Virus record (IMG/VR): IMGVR_UViG_3300028800_000279
Coordinates: 1 to 26,803 of that record
Length of the DNA: 26,803 bases
Reading direction: 5' to 3' (one strand)
Source: a virus
Made by a program: the position numbers and the translations under genes. Positions 8,505 through 16,700 of this stretch are shown in pieces; within the stretch, counting starts at the first letter, position 1; every line of letters begins with the position of its first letter. A model generated the notes under the pieces. The model did no database searches, was not told where the DNA came from, and saw only the letters and a program-made list of their open reading frames with translations.

Positions 8505-10100
8505 ATGAGTTTCGAACCCTGGCAGTTTCAATACAATCCCCCGCCTACCGTAGCCACACCGGCTGGAGTGATCACTCCTCCCGCGGCCGAAGTGCCCGCG
8601 GTCAACAAGCCGGCCTCGCGGGAAGGCACCACAGCCGGGCAACTGATTCAGCAGATCCAGGACCTGCGCGACACCAACAAGTACCTGCAACAGGTCATTC
8701 TGAACCGCTGTTCCGCGACCACCGTGGCTGTCAATGCCAACGATCCCACCATCGGCCAGGCCCTGAGCGTGATCTACGGCAAGGACGGGCCGGCGGCGAT
8801 TACCGCCGACATGTACTCCAACCTGCTGGATGCGCAGTTTACCAGCATGCAGGTGGATATGGCGATCAACGGTACCGACCTGCAGCTCAATAAGTTCGAG
8901 CAGGGCGCGGTCAGTACCCTGATTTCCGCAGTGCAAGACGCCATGGTCGACTCCGGCGACTTCGAGACCTGTCTGCCTCTGCTCTTGCAGAATCTCAAGG
9001 GCGACGACATGGTCTTTCAGAACATGCAGACCTCGCTGGCTACCTACCCGGCCTACCAGACCGCCGGACAGCAGTTGTCGACGCCCGGCACACCGGCGCC
9101 CCCGATCACGATGTCGAATATCGACGTCGGGCCGGAGACGGCTCAGGTACTCAGCGGCGGACTGGCCGGATTCCCGGCAGTCTACGCCTCGATCTACCAG
9201 CTGGCGACCACGGTTGCCCAGGTAACGGCCGATGCGCAGCGCGTGCTTGCCCTTTACGTCCTGCAACCGCTCGCCATGATTCTTCGGATGTGTGCCCTGT
9301 ACAAGGGCATGACGGCCATGATGCACAAACCGCGGCTGAAGGGATTGCTCAGCGGGCTGACCAATATGGTTTACGCCATGCTGATGGCGCAGTTCGTGGG
9401 CATGGTCATGCTGGCTGACAAGTACATCCAAGCCGTGCTGGCTCCGCTGATGCAGATGGTTGGTTTGATCATGCAGATGATTGCCATGGTCAATGGCGTG
9501 GTCACCAGTGTCAACCTGAGCGTGCATGCCCTGGCGGGAACGGCCAAAGCCGTGAAGGCCACCTTCAGCAGTGGATCTCTGGAAGGCATGTCCATGGCTT
9601 ATGACTGCGGCATGCCCCACAACGCCGGCATGTCCAAACCGCCCTCGGCCTTCGCCATCCAGAAGACGATCAACAAGGGCGTGCTTTCCATGATCACCCA
9701 CATTGTGTGGGGTCTCAACTGGATTACCAAGCAGCAGAAGAAGTTCCTCGAGAAGATGAACAAGCTGCTGAAGCGCAAGTTGATGAACACCGCCGACATG
9801 ATCGATCTGATGTGTTCGTTGCGCGAACTCAACGGTCTGATGCAGTTGGCAAACACGGCTGTCACCATGGTTACCGGCAAACCCAACACCGCGCTCAATA
9901 CTGCCACCGGGCTCACCGCTGCTGCTTCCACGATGATGGTTACCTCTTCGGCGCCGGCGATGGCCATTCCGCCGGTATCGACCTCGATTCCCACTCCGCC
10001 CACTCCGCCACCTGCTGCGGTCAGCGTGATCAATCAGGGCGGTTTGAATCCGCCACTGCCCACCAATTCCACGCCTCTTCCAAGTACGACTACTGGTTAG
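8505..10100 (+). CDS. Methionine-rich hydrophobic protein, unknown function
   Basis: A 531-aa protein starting in the same TAAATCATG context as its upstream neighbour. Residues 1-245 are soluble-looking, with a coiled-coil-like stretch (QLIQQIQDLRDTNKYLQQV). Residues about 247-350 are strongly hydrophobic, and about one residue in five is Met across a 75-residue core (MVYAMLMAQFVGMVML, then LMQMVGLIMQMIAMV). This could make three or four membrane helices or a buried helical bundle. A Lys-rich stretch follows (KQQKKFLEKMNKLLKRK). The C-terminal about 60 residues are Pro/Thr/Ser-rich and probably disordered. A hydrophobic protein between terminase and portal is not part of the usual head-gene order. 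It might be an internal or ejected virion protein, but that is inference. Confidence 0.85.
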   Translation: MSFEPWQFQYNPPPTVATPAGVITPPAAEVPAVNKPASREGTTAGQLIQQIQDLRDTNKYLQQVILNRCSATTVAVNANDPTIGQALSVIYGKDGPAAITADMYSNLLDAQFTSMQVDMAINGTDLQLNKFEQGAVSTLISAVQDAMVDSGDFETCLPLLLQNLKGDDMVFQNMQTSLATYPAYQTAGQQLSTPGTPAPPITMSNIDVGPETAQVLSGGLAGFPAVYASIYQLATTVAQVTADAQRVLALYVLQPLAMILRMCALYKGMTAMMHKPRLKGLLSGLTNMVYAMLMAQFVGMVMLADKYIQAVLAPLMQMVGLIMQMIAMVNGVVTSVNLSVHALAGTAKAVKATFSSGSLEGMSMAYDCGMPHNAGMSKPPSAFAIQKTINKGVLSMITHIVWGLNWITKQQKKFLEKMNKLLKRKLMNTADMIDLMCSLRELNGLMQLANTAVTMVTGKPNTALNTATGLTAAASTMMVTSSAPAMAIPPVSTSIPTPPTPPPAAVSVINQGGLNPPLPTNSTPLPSTTTG

Positions 10101-10102
10101 TC

Positions 10103-12385
10103 GTGATTGCGAGTCCTCTTATGCCCACCAAGCCTGCGCAGGAAAAGTACGCCATCGAGCGTCTGACCCGTCTGATCTCCTTCAGCGAGAAGCGATCCAT
10201 CCCCTCGCAAGTCGCCGCCGTGCGACGCAAGATCAAGGACAATAAGGAGCTCGAGCCTGATTACAGCTTCCTCGGATCCCGTACCCGCCGCGAGGCCGAC
10301 AGCGATCGCTGCGCGCCGCAGTGGCGCCCGTCCGCCTGCCGCGTGATTCCGGAGAGCGACTTCTCCGGGAAAGAGGGCGAGAGGAAACTCAAAGACGCCA
10401 GGAAGGTCATCGACCCGGAAGCCTCCAAGATCAAGGCGCAGATGACCGACGACTATATCGCCAGCTACTACGGCTGGAATGGCACGATCATCCCGGAATA
10501 CGATCAGCGGGAACCGATCGCCATCTACGATACCGAGGTCTTTGTCCGCCGCGCCGTGACCCGCCGGCTGGACTTGGCATTCCGTAACGGTTTCCAGGTG
10601 CTCTCCGATCGCGAGAAGGACGCGCGTTACATCCGCAAACGGATCGCCACCTGCGAGTATGTCAGCGGCCGCAGCTGGCAGGACCTGTTGAAGGGCATCC
10701 TTTATAACCTGTTCACCACCTGCAACTGTTTCGTCATCAAGATCCGCAAGGAAGGCGACCAAGGCGCGGGCGTACCGCGGAAGAAGGACATGAAGGCCCC
10801 GGTGGCTGGATTCACCATCATTCCGGCGCACCAACTCTTCCCTTACCTGATCAATGGCAAGATCGATCACTGGCGCTGGTTCTTCGAGACCGGGCGTCCT
10901 TATAAGGAAGTCGCCAACGACGACCTGATCCACTTCGAGTTGGATCGCAAACCTGGCCACATCTTCGCCACTCCGCGCACCATTGGCGTGCGCGACGACA
11001 TCTTTGCTCTCCGCCGGCTGGAAGAGAACGTCGAGTTGCTGTTCATCAACCACTTGTTCCCGCTCTTTCATGTTAAGGTCGGCAGCGAGAAGGCACCGTG
11101 CACCTACGGCCCGAACGGTGAATCCGAGATCGATCTGATCCGTTGGCAGATTCAGAACATGCCGAAAGAGGGCGTGTTTGTTACGGATGAGAGAGTCGAA
11201 GTCGAAGCCGTCGGCGCCGAAGGCAAGAGTCTGGACTTCAGTGCCCTGATCGCCCACTACAAGGCCCGCATCTACGCCGGTCTGGGTGTGTCTGCGATCG
11301 ACATGGGCGAAGGCGAGACCTCGACGCGCGCCACCGCCGACAACGTCAGCCAGAACCTGAAGGATTCGGTCAAGGCCGACCTGGACAGCTTCGGCAACCA
11401 GCTGCGCCTGACCATCTTCAAGGAGTGGTTCCTCGAGGCCAACTATTCGACCTCCGTCCAGGACGCCACGGCCGCGACTCACATCAAGTTCGCCGAGATC
11501 GATCTCGACAACCTGATCAAGTACCAGAACCACATCCTGCAACTGTTCAACAACCACCTGCTGACCGAAACCGAAGCTCGCAAGAAGTTGGGTGAGCGAC
11601 CGATGGTCGGCACCGAGAAGATCAAGCCCAATGACCGTCGCGGCCTGCACTACGCACTGCATGTTGTCGATCTGGTATGGCAGACCGAGAAAGCCAAGAA
11701 CCAGGAATCGCTCAAGATGCAGCAGCAGCTGGTGCCGATGCAGACGCGCGAACAGCAGAAGCTGCTGGGTGCGCAGACCAAGTTGGCCATGGCACAGGCT
11801 CAGGCCGAGGGTATCAAGGCCAACGCCAAAGAACAGGTTCTGGCCGCACAGGCCAAACACATGCCGACGATCGCCAAGGCCAAGGTCATGGCTTCGAAGG
11901 CTGTGGCTCGGAAGTCCACGACCGGCGCCGGCCGCCCGCAGTCTGCGACTGCTAAGAAGACTACCCAGACCGCGAAGGTAGTGCAGAACAAGGTGACTCC
12001 GACCAATCAACACGGTTCGAACCTGGGCCCGACCAAGGCGAAGAGTGGTTTGATGCTGCGTCCGGAGTTCTTCGAAGCTTGTTACGACCGCTTGTTAGAT
12101 ACGCGTAACGAGTTCATGCGGGATGGTGTGGTTGATTCCGCCGCCTGGCGAACGGAGTCGGTGAAGGTCATCGACGAAGTATTCCAGGAAGAAGTCGGGT
12201 TAACCGACGGGAATTACTATACTAATCAGGTGGGAGAAGAACTCATGCGACTGAAGGCGATGGTCGCGGAGGAAAGTCACCCGGAGATGCTCGCAGTTCT
12301 GCTGAGTCACGGGTTAGACAAGGATGTTTTCCCCAATGACGAATCCGAACTTCAAGAGTCCATACCCGATTACTCCGCTCAATAA
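10103..12385 (+). CDS. Portal protein with C-terminal extension
   Basis: About 760 aa. The portal ring forms the head vertex through which DNA enters and leaves. Portal-type features include the N-terminal region DDYIASYYGWNG, the central VFVRRAVTRRLDLAFRNGF, a DLIHFELDRKPG segment, a clip/stem region and SLDFSALIAHYKARIYAGLG followed by the conserved-type ETSTRATADN. After about residue 530 comes an unusual tail: a Gln-rich coiled coil (KMQQQLVPMQTREQQKLLG), a basic Ala/Lys/Thr linker and a small helical domain. I take the GTG at 10103 because it sits two bases after the previous stop, as at several junctions here. ATG 10121 is the alternative. The same frame is open further left (from 9707), but that part overlaps the upstream gene and is not protein-like. 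Confidence 0.92.
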   Translation: MIASPLMPTKPAQEKYAIERLTRLISFSEKRSIPSQVAAVRRKIKDNKELEPDYSFLGSRTRREADSDRCAPQWRPSACRVIPESDFSGKEGERKLKDARKVIDPEASKIKAQMTDDYIASYYGWNGTIIPEYDQREPIAIYDTEVFVRRAVTRRLDLAFRNGFQVLSDREKDARYIRKRIATCEYVSGRSWQDLLKGILYNLFTTCNCFVIKIRKEGDQGAGVPRKKDMKAPVAGFTIIPAHQLFPYLINGKIDHWRWFFETGRPYKEVANDDLIHFELDRKPGHIFATPRTIGVRDDIFALRRLEENVELLFINHLFPLFHVKVGSEKAPCTYGPNGESEIDLIRWQIQNMPKEGVFVTDERVEVEAVGAEGKSLDFSALIAHYKARIYAGLGVSAIDMGEGETSTRATADNVSQNLKDSVKADLDSFGNQLRLTIFKEWFLEANYSTSVQDATAATHIKFAEIDLDNLIKYQNHILQLFNNHLLTETEARKKLGERPMVGTEKIKPNDRRGLHYALHVVDLVWQTEKAKNQESLKMQQQLVPMQTREQQKLLGAQTKLAMAQAQAEGIKANAKEQVLAAQAKHMPTIAKAKVMASKAVARKSTTGAGRPQSATAKKTTQTAKVVQNKVTPTNQHGSNLGPTKAKSGLMLRPEFFEACYDRLLDTRNEFMRDGVVDSAAWRTESVKVIDEVFQEEVGLTDGNYYTNQVGEELMRLKAMVAEESHPEMLAVLLSHGLDKDVFPNDESELQESIPDYSAQ
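12217..12237 (+). repeat. 21-nt exact repeat, copy 1 (inside the portal gene)
   Basis: The 21-base sequence, whose core is TATACTAATCAGGTGGGAG, is identical to 25412-25432. Here it is translated as part of YYTNQVGE near the portal C-terminus, about 100 bases before the next small gene. Identity stops abruptly on both sides. Confidence 0.9.
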
Positions 12386-12566
12386 GGGCGGCAACGTGAA
12401 CCGGGTTCCGCTGGACCAAGCCATGCAGATCGGTGCAACTGGCATGTTCAACAACACCAGTGTTACCCGTACCCCGCTGGCACCGCAAGAGCGCTTCATC
12501 ACCCGTCCGTTGGGCGGACCCACGATCGTCGTGCCGCCTACTACACCGTTCGGACCACAGAAGTAA
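12336..12566 (+). CDS. Small hypothetical protein after the portal
   Basis: A 76-aa Pro/Thr/Asn-rich protein overlapping the portal C-terminus by 50 bases. It fills the space up to the protease gene and its downstream part has the same GC-rich codon style as its neighbours, so I regard it as real. The start is uncertain. ATG 12336 has AAGGA about 11 bases upstream; ATG 12324 is also in frame. GTG 12396 lies just after the portal stop, with TAAGGG seven bases before it, and would give 56 aa without overlap. No membrane segment or motif. It ends PTTPFGPQK, extended rather than globular. Confidence 0.6.
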   Translation: MTNPNFKSPYPITPLNKGGNVNRVPLDQAMQIGATGMFNNTSVTRTPLAPQERFITRPLGGPTIVVPPTTPFGPQK

Positions 12567-12568
12567 CT

Positions 12569-12584
12569 GCCAGCACCTGCTGGC
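12569..12584 (+). other. Intergenic stem-loop before the protease gene
   Basis: GCCAGCA (12569-12575) is the reverse complement of TGCTGGC (12578-12584), starting two bases after the preceding stop codon. The very short loop means the end pairs would open into a tetraloop hairpin with a 6-bp stem. No T-tract follows. Confidence 0.5.
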
Positions 12585-12622
12585 GCCACTCTGGACCCGG
12601 AGCCTAAACGGGCACCCCTCTC

Positions 12623-15172
12623 ATGCCTTGGTTGAAGATGCACGACCTCCTGACGCTGCGTCCGCGCGAGGTCGAAAACAAGAAGTACCTGTTTGAGTGC
12701 AAGGACTCGAAGTCCGAGTCCGGGCACAGTCTTCTTGTGCACGCTTCCGCTACCCACTCCGGGATTGTCAACGGGAACATGAAGTTCTACCGTCCGGACC
12801 GCATGCAGAAGGGCACGGCTTCCTGGTTGCCGGCGAATTCATACGCCAAGCCAGTGTTGATCATGCACGACGAAGAGGGCCAGGTCATCGGCCGCATTCG
12901 TTCCGCCGACTATGTTGACCTGAGTTGGAAGTGGGCCCAAGAGTATCCGTCCGTCAAGGACATGGCGTTCTACAACCGCGATTCAAGGTCCAAGTGGAAC
13001 CTCTTCAAGTCCTGCGACTGGATCGTCGAGAATCTGCAGCCGATGGAAGACTTCGTCGGTCTGGGTTACATCGACCTTGGTTTCCAGATCACTGATCCGG
13101 ATTCCATCCGCAAGTTCCTGAACGATGAATACCTGACGGTATCAACCGGGTCGCGCACCAACTCCGCTGTCTGCTCGATCTGCCACACCGATTGGGCGCA
13201 CGACGAGCCCTGCGAACACAAACTGGGCAAGCTCTACGACAAGAAGCGCGCTTACTTTATCACCGGTGACTTGAAGTACGACGAGCTCAGCGCAGTCAAT
13301 TTCCCGGCCGACAAAGCAGCCCTGGTCAACAGCAAAGAGTTGAAGGATTCGCTCGACAGGATCTTCTTCCTCGGCCTGTCCACCAAACAGCAGGATCGTC
13401 TGGTCGAGGCTGGCCTCAAGCTGACTGACTCGCTCTACCTATCGGACGTTACTCCAGTCTACGAGGATGAAATGGTTATTGATTTCAATGATGTTGCGGT
13501 TCTCGACAAGGTGACCGCCGATTTGGATTCTCCCGAACTGAACCGCGATCGCGCGCTTGAAATCCGTCAGTCACTCGACAGCTGGCATCCGGAAGTCGAA
13601 GAGATGAAGTCCCGGCGCCGGTCGATCATGTCGACGGTTAACGCCCGGATCAAGAACAAGAAGTGGGATTCGACGGTCCCGGTCGAGAACAAGGAAGCCG
13701 CCGCCGAGATCGAAGTCCTTCTGCAGCAGGAAGACAAGAGCAAGACCCCGAAGAGCTTCTTCATGTGTTCCGCCTGTCAGTCGCCGGCCGACAAGTGCAA
13801 GTGCGGCAAAGACGCGGCGAAGTGCAAGGGTTGCGGCAAGGGCAAGGAAGATTGCACCTGTAAGGAAGCGTCCAAAGACGCCGAGAACCAGGATGCCAAG
13901 AGTTGCAAGAAGTGCGGCAAAGCCGAGTGCATCTGCTCTCCCAAAGAGAAGGAAAGCAAGGATGCCGCGGGCGAGTGCCCGGATGAGACCTGCGAGAACT
14001 GGGATGCAGTCCAGTTGACGGCTGAAGAGACGGAATACTTCGCCGATGCCGACGGTCTCTACGAAGAGATGTGCGTCGAGTTGGACGCCGCGGTCACCGC
14101 CGGCGAACTGAAGGACTCGATTGTGAAGGACGCGAAGTTGTCCAGCGAGAAGCGCAACAAGCTCTCGAAGGGCACCTTCTGCGGACCCAACCGGTCGTTC
14201 CCGGTTCCCGATTGCGCCCACGTCACCGCCGCGCGCCGCCTGATCGGCCGCGCCAAAGCCAGCCAGGCTACGAAAGACAAGATCTCCGCGTGTGTGTCGC
14301 GCAAGGCCGGTGCTCTCGGTTGCGGTAAAGACGGCAACTGCGCGCTTCCCGCGGTCGGCGCCACCCAGAACACCGACGCCGCAGTCAAGATCGACGACGA
14401 GCTGCAGAAGATGTTCGATGCAGCCATGACGATGACCGACGCCGAAGGCAAGAAGGCCGAAACCAGTGAGGAGGCCAAAGCGGCCCTGACTCACTACGAC
14501 GGTCTCCACAAGATCTACATGGGCGCCGAGAAAGACGCCAGCCTGCGCTATCGCATGCGCGATCTGCATGGTGCGGTAGGAGATCACTGGGGCACGCTGA
14601 ACAGCGTGAATTGGGCCAAGGAGTATCTGGGCGCCCATTCCAAGGATTCCCTGGTCATTTCCAAGGTCGAGTTGGCAGACAAGGAAACTGCCCTCAACGA
14701 CCTGGTCACCGAGAAGGACTCGCTGACCAAGCAAGTGACCGCAGTCAACGGCAAGGCTTTCGCGATGTTGTCCGAAGCCAAGCGCCACCTGGCGACCACG
14801 ATCGTGGTCTTCAAAGCCCTCAAGGGCCAGGACGGATTCAAGGATCTCAACGCCGAGCAGGCGGAGACGAAGATCGCCGAGTTTGCCAAGCGTCACATTA
14901 CCTCGCTGAAGGATACCGTCAGCGATCTGCTTCAGGACCTGCAGTGGGTTGCGCCCGCTGCGCACCAGGACGCAAAGACCGACGAGTCTGGGGTCAAGGT
15001 GAACGACAACGCGCAGGTGGACGAGTCGGATGCCGTCAACAAAGACGGCGCTTCCAAAGCGGCACAGACCCAGCAGGACCAGGCATTGATTCGCCGCAAG
15101 CTCGCCCTTATGAGCCCCCAAGAACAGGGGATCTTCCTCGCCGATCTTCGTTTCGGCCGGACTGCAAAGTAA
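12623..15172 (+). CDS. Prohead protease fused to zinc-knuckle and scaffold-like regions
   Basis: An 849-aa head-maturation protein. Residues about 35-240 look like a serine prohead protease: NGNMKFYRPDRM, then LIMHDEEGQVIGRI (H82 is the likely catalytic His), VSTGSRT (S174 the likely nucleophile) and SAVNFPADKAA with a possible third catalytic residue. A C-x2-C-x9-C-x-H cluster lies at 184-199. Residues 382-438 hold three tandem C-x2-C-x(4-6)-C-x-C units, probably zinc-binding. Residues about 517-570 form a conserved-type module (FCGPNRSFPVPDCAH). From about 675 to 775 are long helices with coiled-coil character, followed by a charged tail and a short terminal helix (LALMSPQEQGIFLADL), as expected of a scaffold. 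The position directly before head structural genes supports this. Self-cleavage into protease and scaffold is likely but unproven. No clear ribosome binding site precedes ATG 12623. Confidence 0.88.
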   Translation: MPWLKMHDLLTLRPREVENKKYLFECKDSKSESGHSLLVHASATHSGIVNGNMKFYRPDRMQKGTASWLPANSYAKPVLIMHDEEGQVIGRIRSADYVDLSWKWAQEYPSVKDMAFYNRDSRSKWNLFKSCDWIVENLQPMEDFVGLGYIDLGFQITDPDSIRKFLNDEYLTVSTGSRTNSAVCSICHTDWAHDEPCEHKLGKLYDKKRAYFITGDLKYDELSAVNFPADKAALVNSKELKDSLDRIFFLGLSTKQQDRLVEAGLKLTDSLYLSDVTPVYEDEMVIDFNDVAVLDKVTADLDSPELNRDRALEIRQSLDSWHPEVEEMKSRRRSIMSTVNARIKNKKWDSTVPVENKEAAAEIEVLLQQEDKSKTPKSFFMCSACQSPADKCKCGKDAAKCKGCGKGKEDCTCKEASKDAENQDAKSCKKCGKAECICSPKEKESKDAAGECPDETCENWDAVQLTAEETEYFADADGLYEEMCVELDAAVTAGELKDSIVKDAKLSSEKRNKLSKGTFCGPNRSFPVPDCAHVTAARRLIGRAKASQATKDKISACVSRKAGALGCGKDGNCALPAVGATQNTDAAVKIDDELQKMFDAAMTMTDAEGKKAETSEEAKAALTHYDGLHKIYMGAEKDASLRYRMRDLHGAVGDHWGTLNSVNWAKEYLGAHSKDSLVISKVELADKETALNDLVTEKDSLTKQVTAVNGKAFAMLSEAKRHLATTIVVFKALKGQDGFKDLNAEQAETKIAEFAKRHITSLKDTVSDLLQDLQWVAPAAHQDAKTDESGVKVNDNAQVDESDAVNKDGASKAAQTQQDQALIRRKLALMSPQEQGIFLADLRFGRTAK

Positions 15173-15179
15173 CAACCCC

Positions 15180-15200
15180 GGTTCGGTAGACCACCGAACC
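15180..15200 (+). other. Intergenic stem-loop after the protease/scaffold gene
   Basis: GGTTCGGT (15180-15187) pairs perfectly with ACCGAACC (15193-15200) around a 5-nt loop. It begins eight bases after the stop and ends just before the AGGAGA ribosome binding site of the next gene (15205-15210). No T-tract follows. A role in RNA processing, stability or translation control is possible. Confidence 0.6.
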
Positions 15201-15216
15201 ACACAGGAGATTCAAC

Positions 15217-16371
15217 GTGCCTTTCGATCAGAATAACCAGTTCACCGGCCGGCTGTATGGCCAGGACCGTATGGGCCACACCACTCCGGATCTGGAAGTC
15301 AGCGACATCTACCATCCGTGGCTGCCCTGCGGCTATCCGGCTCCTTACCTGCCTTCTCTCCGCATGGACCAGGGTCATCCGAAACTGGCCAACGTTGTGG
15401 TCAGCTCGCAGATGGTTCTCGGTCAGGACAAGAGCGGCGCCCTGGTTCCCGCAGGCTACATGTGCGGCGACACCGGCGCGAGCGCGGGAGGAGCACACGC
15501 CACTGGCGTGGGTTACCAGGTCATCATCTACAAGGCCGAAGATGTGGGTTTCACGTTCAACCCGCAGACCAACGCCTACGTGGCCCAGGCCGGCGAGTAC
15601 GTTGTGCTGGCAGCCCCGACTGATGCCGCGGCTAGCGACGTCGTGACCGTTCCCGACGGCCGTTCCGTCGTGATCAAGGCTGGCGACATCACCTTCGCGC
15701 ACGCCTGCACTCTGTTCCCGAAGGGCGTAGTCAAGCCTATCGGCATCGCGTTGCATAACATCCTCCAGTACATCGGTGGCGTGCAGGTGTCTTCGACAAC
15801 CGGAGGCATTCTCTACACCCTCGATGGCGTGGTTCCCACCGGCTTCGTGGTGATGAACTACATGCACGAGATGGCGACCGCCATCCAGACGCAGTATGTC
15901 ATCCGCGTGCCCTGGATCGGCGCAACCGAGACCACCCTCACGACTCTCGCCACGGGCGACGGCGTGACCGGTTTTGCCCAGGGTTATGGCCGCAGTTTCA
16001 CCCACGCAGTCGGCGCCATCAACATCGGCGACGGTGTGGTTGCTTCGACAGCATGCCCAGGCTGCTACGGTCCGTTCGACTCGACCAAGAACAGCGTCAC
16101 CGACTTCGTCGGCCGCGTGATCGGCGTGTTGAACATGGTCAACCGGATCGGCTTCACCAGCCGCATCAAGACCCTGTGGGATCCGTCCCGCATGGTTGGC
16201 CCGACCAAGGATCCGAATCCTGCCAGCATCATGATGGGCGGCTCCGCTACTGGCGGCATGCCCTACGACATTAACCTGACGACCGATGGCGTCTACAAGC
16301 TGGCCAAGATGCAGCAGAAGACCGTCCATCCCGAGTACGGAACCTACGTCCTGGTGGAAATCAACCTGTAA
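15217..16371 (+). CDS. Probable abundant virion protein (decoration or minor capsid candidate)
   Basis: A 384-aa protein starting at GTG with AGGAGA seven bases upstream. The sequence is beta-rich: a region around residues 60-190 has the alternating pattern typical of decoration or cement proteins (SSQMVLGQDKSGALVPAG, then FPKGVVKPIGIAL). The second half includes AIQTQYVIRVPWIG and a Gly-rich stretch. It lies between the protease/scaffold gene and the capsid gene, where head decoration proteins are often encoded, and is flanked by stem-loops on both sides. The HK97-type capsid features are in the next large gene, so this is probably a second major head component. A tail-tube role is not excluded. 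I recognise no family with certainty. Confidence 0.75.
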   Translation: MPFDQNNQFTGRLYGQDRMGHTTPDLEVSDIYHPWLPCGYPAPYLPSLRMDQGHPKLANVVVSSQMVLGQDKSGALVPAGYMCGDTGASAGGAHATGVGYQVIIYKAEDVGFTFNPQTNAYVAQAGEYVVLAAPTDAAASDVVTVPDGRSVVIKAGDITFAHACTLFPKGVVKPIGIALHNILQYIGGVQVSSTTGGILYTLDGVVPTGFVVMNYMHEMATAIQTQYVIRVPWIGATETTLTTLATGDGVTGFAQGYGRSFTHAVGAINIGDGVVASTACPGCYGPFDSTKNSVTDFVGRVIGVLNMVNRIGFTSRIKTLWDPSRMVGPTKDPNPASIMMGGSATGGMPYDINLTTDGVYKLAKMQQKTVHPEYGTYVLVEINL

Positions 16372-16373
16372 AC

Positions 16374-16410
16374 CCGTGCGGGTGGCGGCGCCAGTCGCCA
16401 CCCAACACGG
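16374..16410 (+). promoter_or_regulatory. Two-part stem-loop between the head genes
   Basis: An inner 8-bp stem, GGGTGGCG (16380-16387) with CGCCACCC (16396-16403), closes an 8-nt loop. An outer 5-bp helix, CCGTG (16374-16378) with CACGG (16406-16410), continues it across a small internal loop. It starts two bases after the stop of the 384-aa gene and ends just before the Com-like gene's ribosome binding site. It lacks a T-tract. Confidence 0.65.
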
Positions 16411-16412
16411 AC

Positions 16413-16650
16413 GATTAGGTGGGTGCTTCTGATGGTGCAAATCGTAATCACGAAAGGCCAGGCTGTGATCAAGCCCGAGGGATTGCGATGCCGTGCTCCG
16501 CGAGAAGGCGCTCCACGAGGTACGTGTAACAAGCTAGTTGTCAAGCCCAACTCCGCGGGCCGCATTGAAGGCAACTTCGTCTGTCCAGATCGCCGGTGCC
16601 GTCAAGAGATTGAAGTCAGCACCGTCACCAGATCCTAGATCCACCTAATT
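16413..16650 (+). promoter_or_regulatory. Complementary arms flanking the Com-like gene
   Basis: Bases 16413-16424 (GATTAGGTGGGT) can pair with 16639-16650 (ATCCACCTAATT) over 12 contiguous positions, nine Watson-Crick in the core with G-U near or at each end. The left arm is the gene's ribosome binding site and the right arm starts directly after its stop codon. In mRNA this would close a loop around the whole gene and hide its start. Confidence 0.4.
16432..16638 (+). CDS. Com-like zinc-finger protein (predicted RNA-binding regulator)
   Basis: A 68-aa basic protein with two cysteine pairs, LRC-x11-CNKL and VCPDRRCRQEIE, which matches the layout of the Mu Com family (an RNA-binding zinc protein that activates translation of mom in phage Mu). 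The first knuckle is longer than in Mu Com, where both pairs are C-x2-C; here they are C-x11-C and C-x4-C. ATG 16432 is chosen because AGGTGGG lies eight bases upstream; a GTG at 16423 would start inside that site. No mom-like gene is visible. The position between two head genes, next to strong RNA hairpins, fits a local translational regulator. That target is inferred. Confidence 0.65.
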   Translation: MVQIVITKGQAVIKPEGLRCRAPREGAPRGTCNKLVVKPNSAGRIEGNFVCPDRRCRQEIEVSTVTRS

Positions 16651-16700
16651 CATTTCCGAAGTCCACACCAGGACTCGTATACCCCAGGAGGGTTAACTCC

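Noticed and set aside
8451-9701. 416-aa minus-strand open frame
   Set aside because: Opposite the methionine-rich gene; rich in His, Gly and Arg as expected from reading Met/Ala codons backwards.
9707-10102. Leftward extension of the portal frame to 9707
   Set aside because: It overlaps almost 400 bases of the upstream gene, and its His/Gln/Arg-rich translation looks like an off-frame reading.
10097-12013. 638-aa minus-strand open frame opposite the portal gene
   Set aside because: Shadow of the portal frame, with Leu/Gly/Arg/His-rich low-quality composition and no domain.
13571-16440. Two long minus-strand frames (543 and 502 aa) opposite the protease/scaffold and 384-aa genes
   Set aside because: Both are codon-bias shadows of well-supported + strand genes, and they span intergenic hairpins without any start signal.
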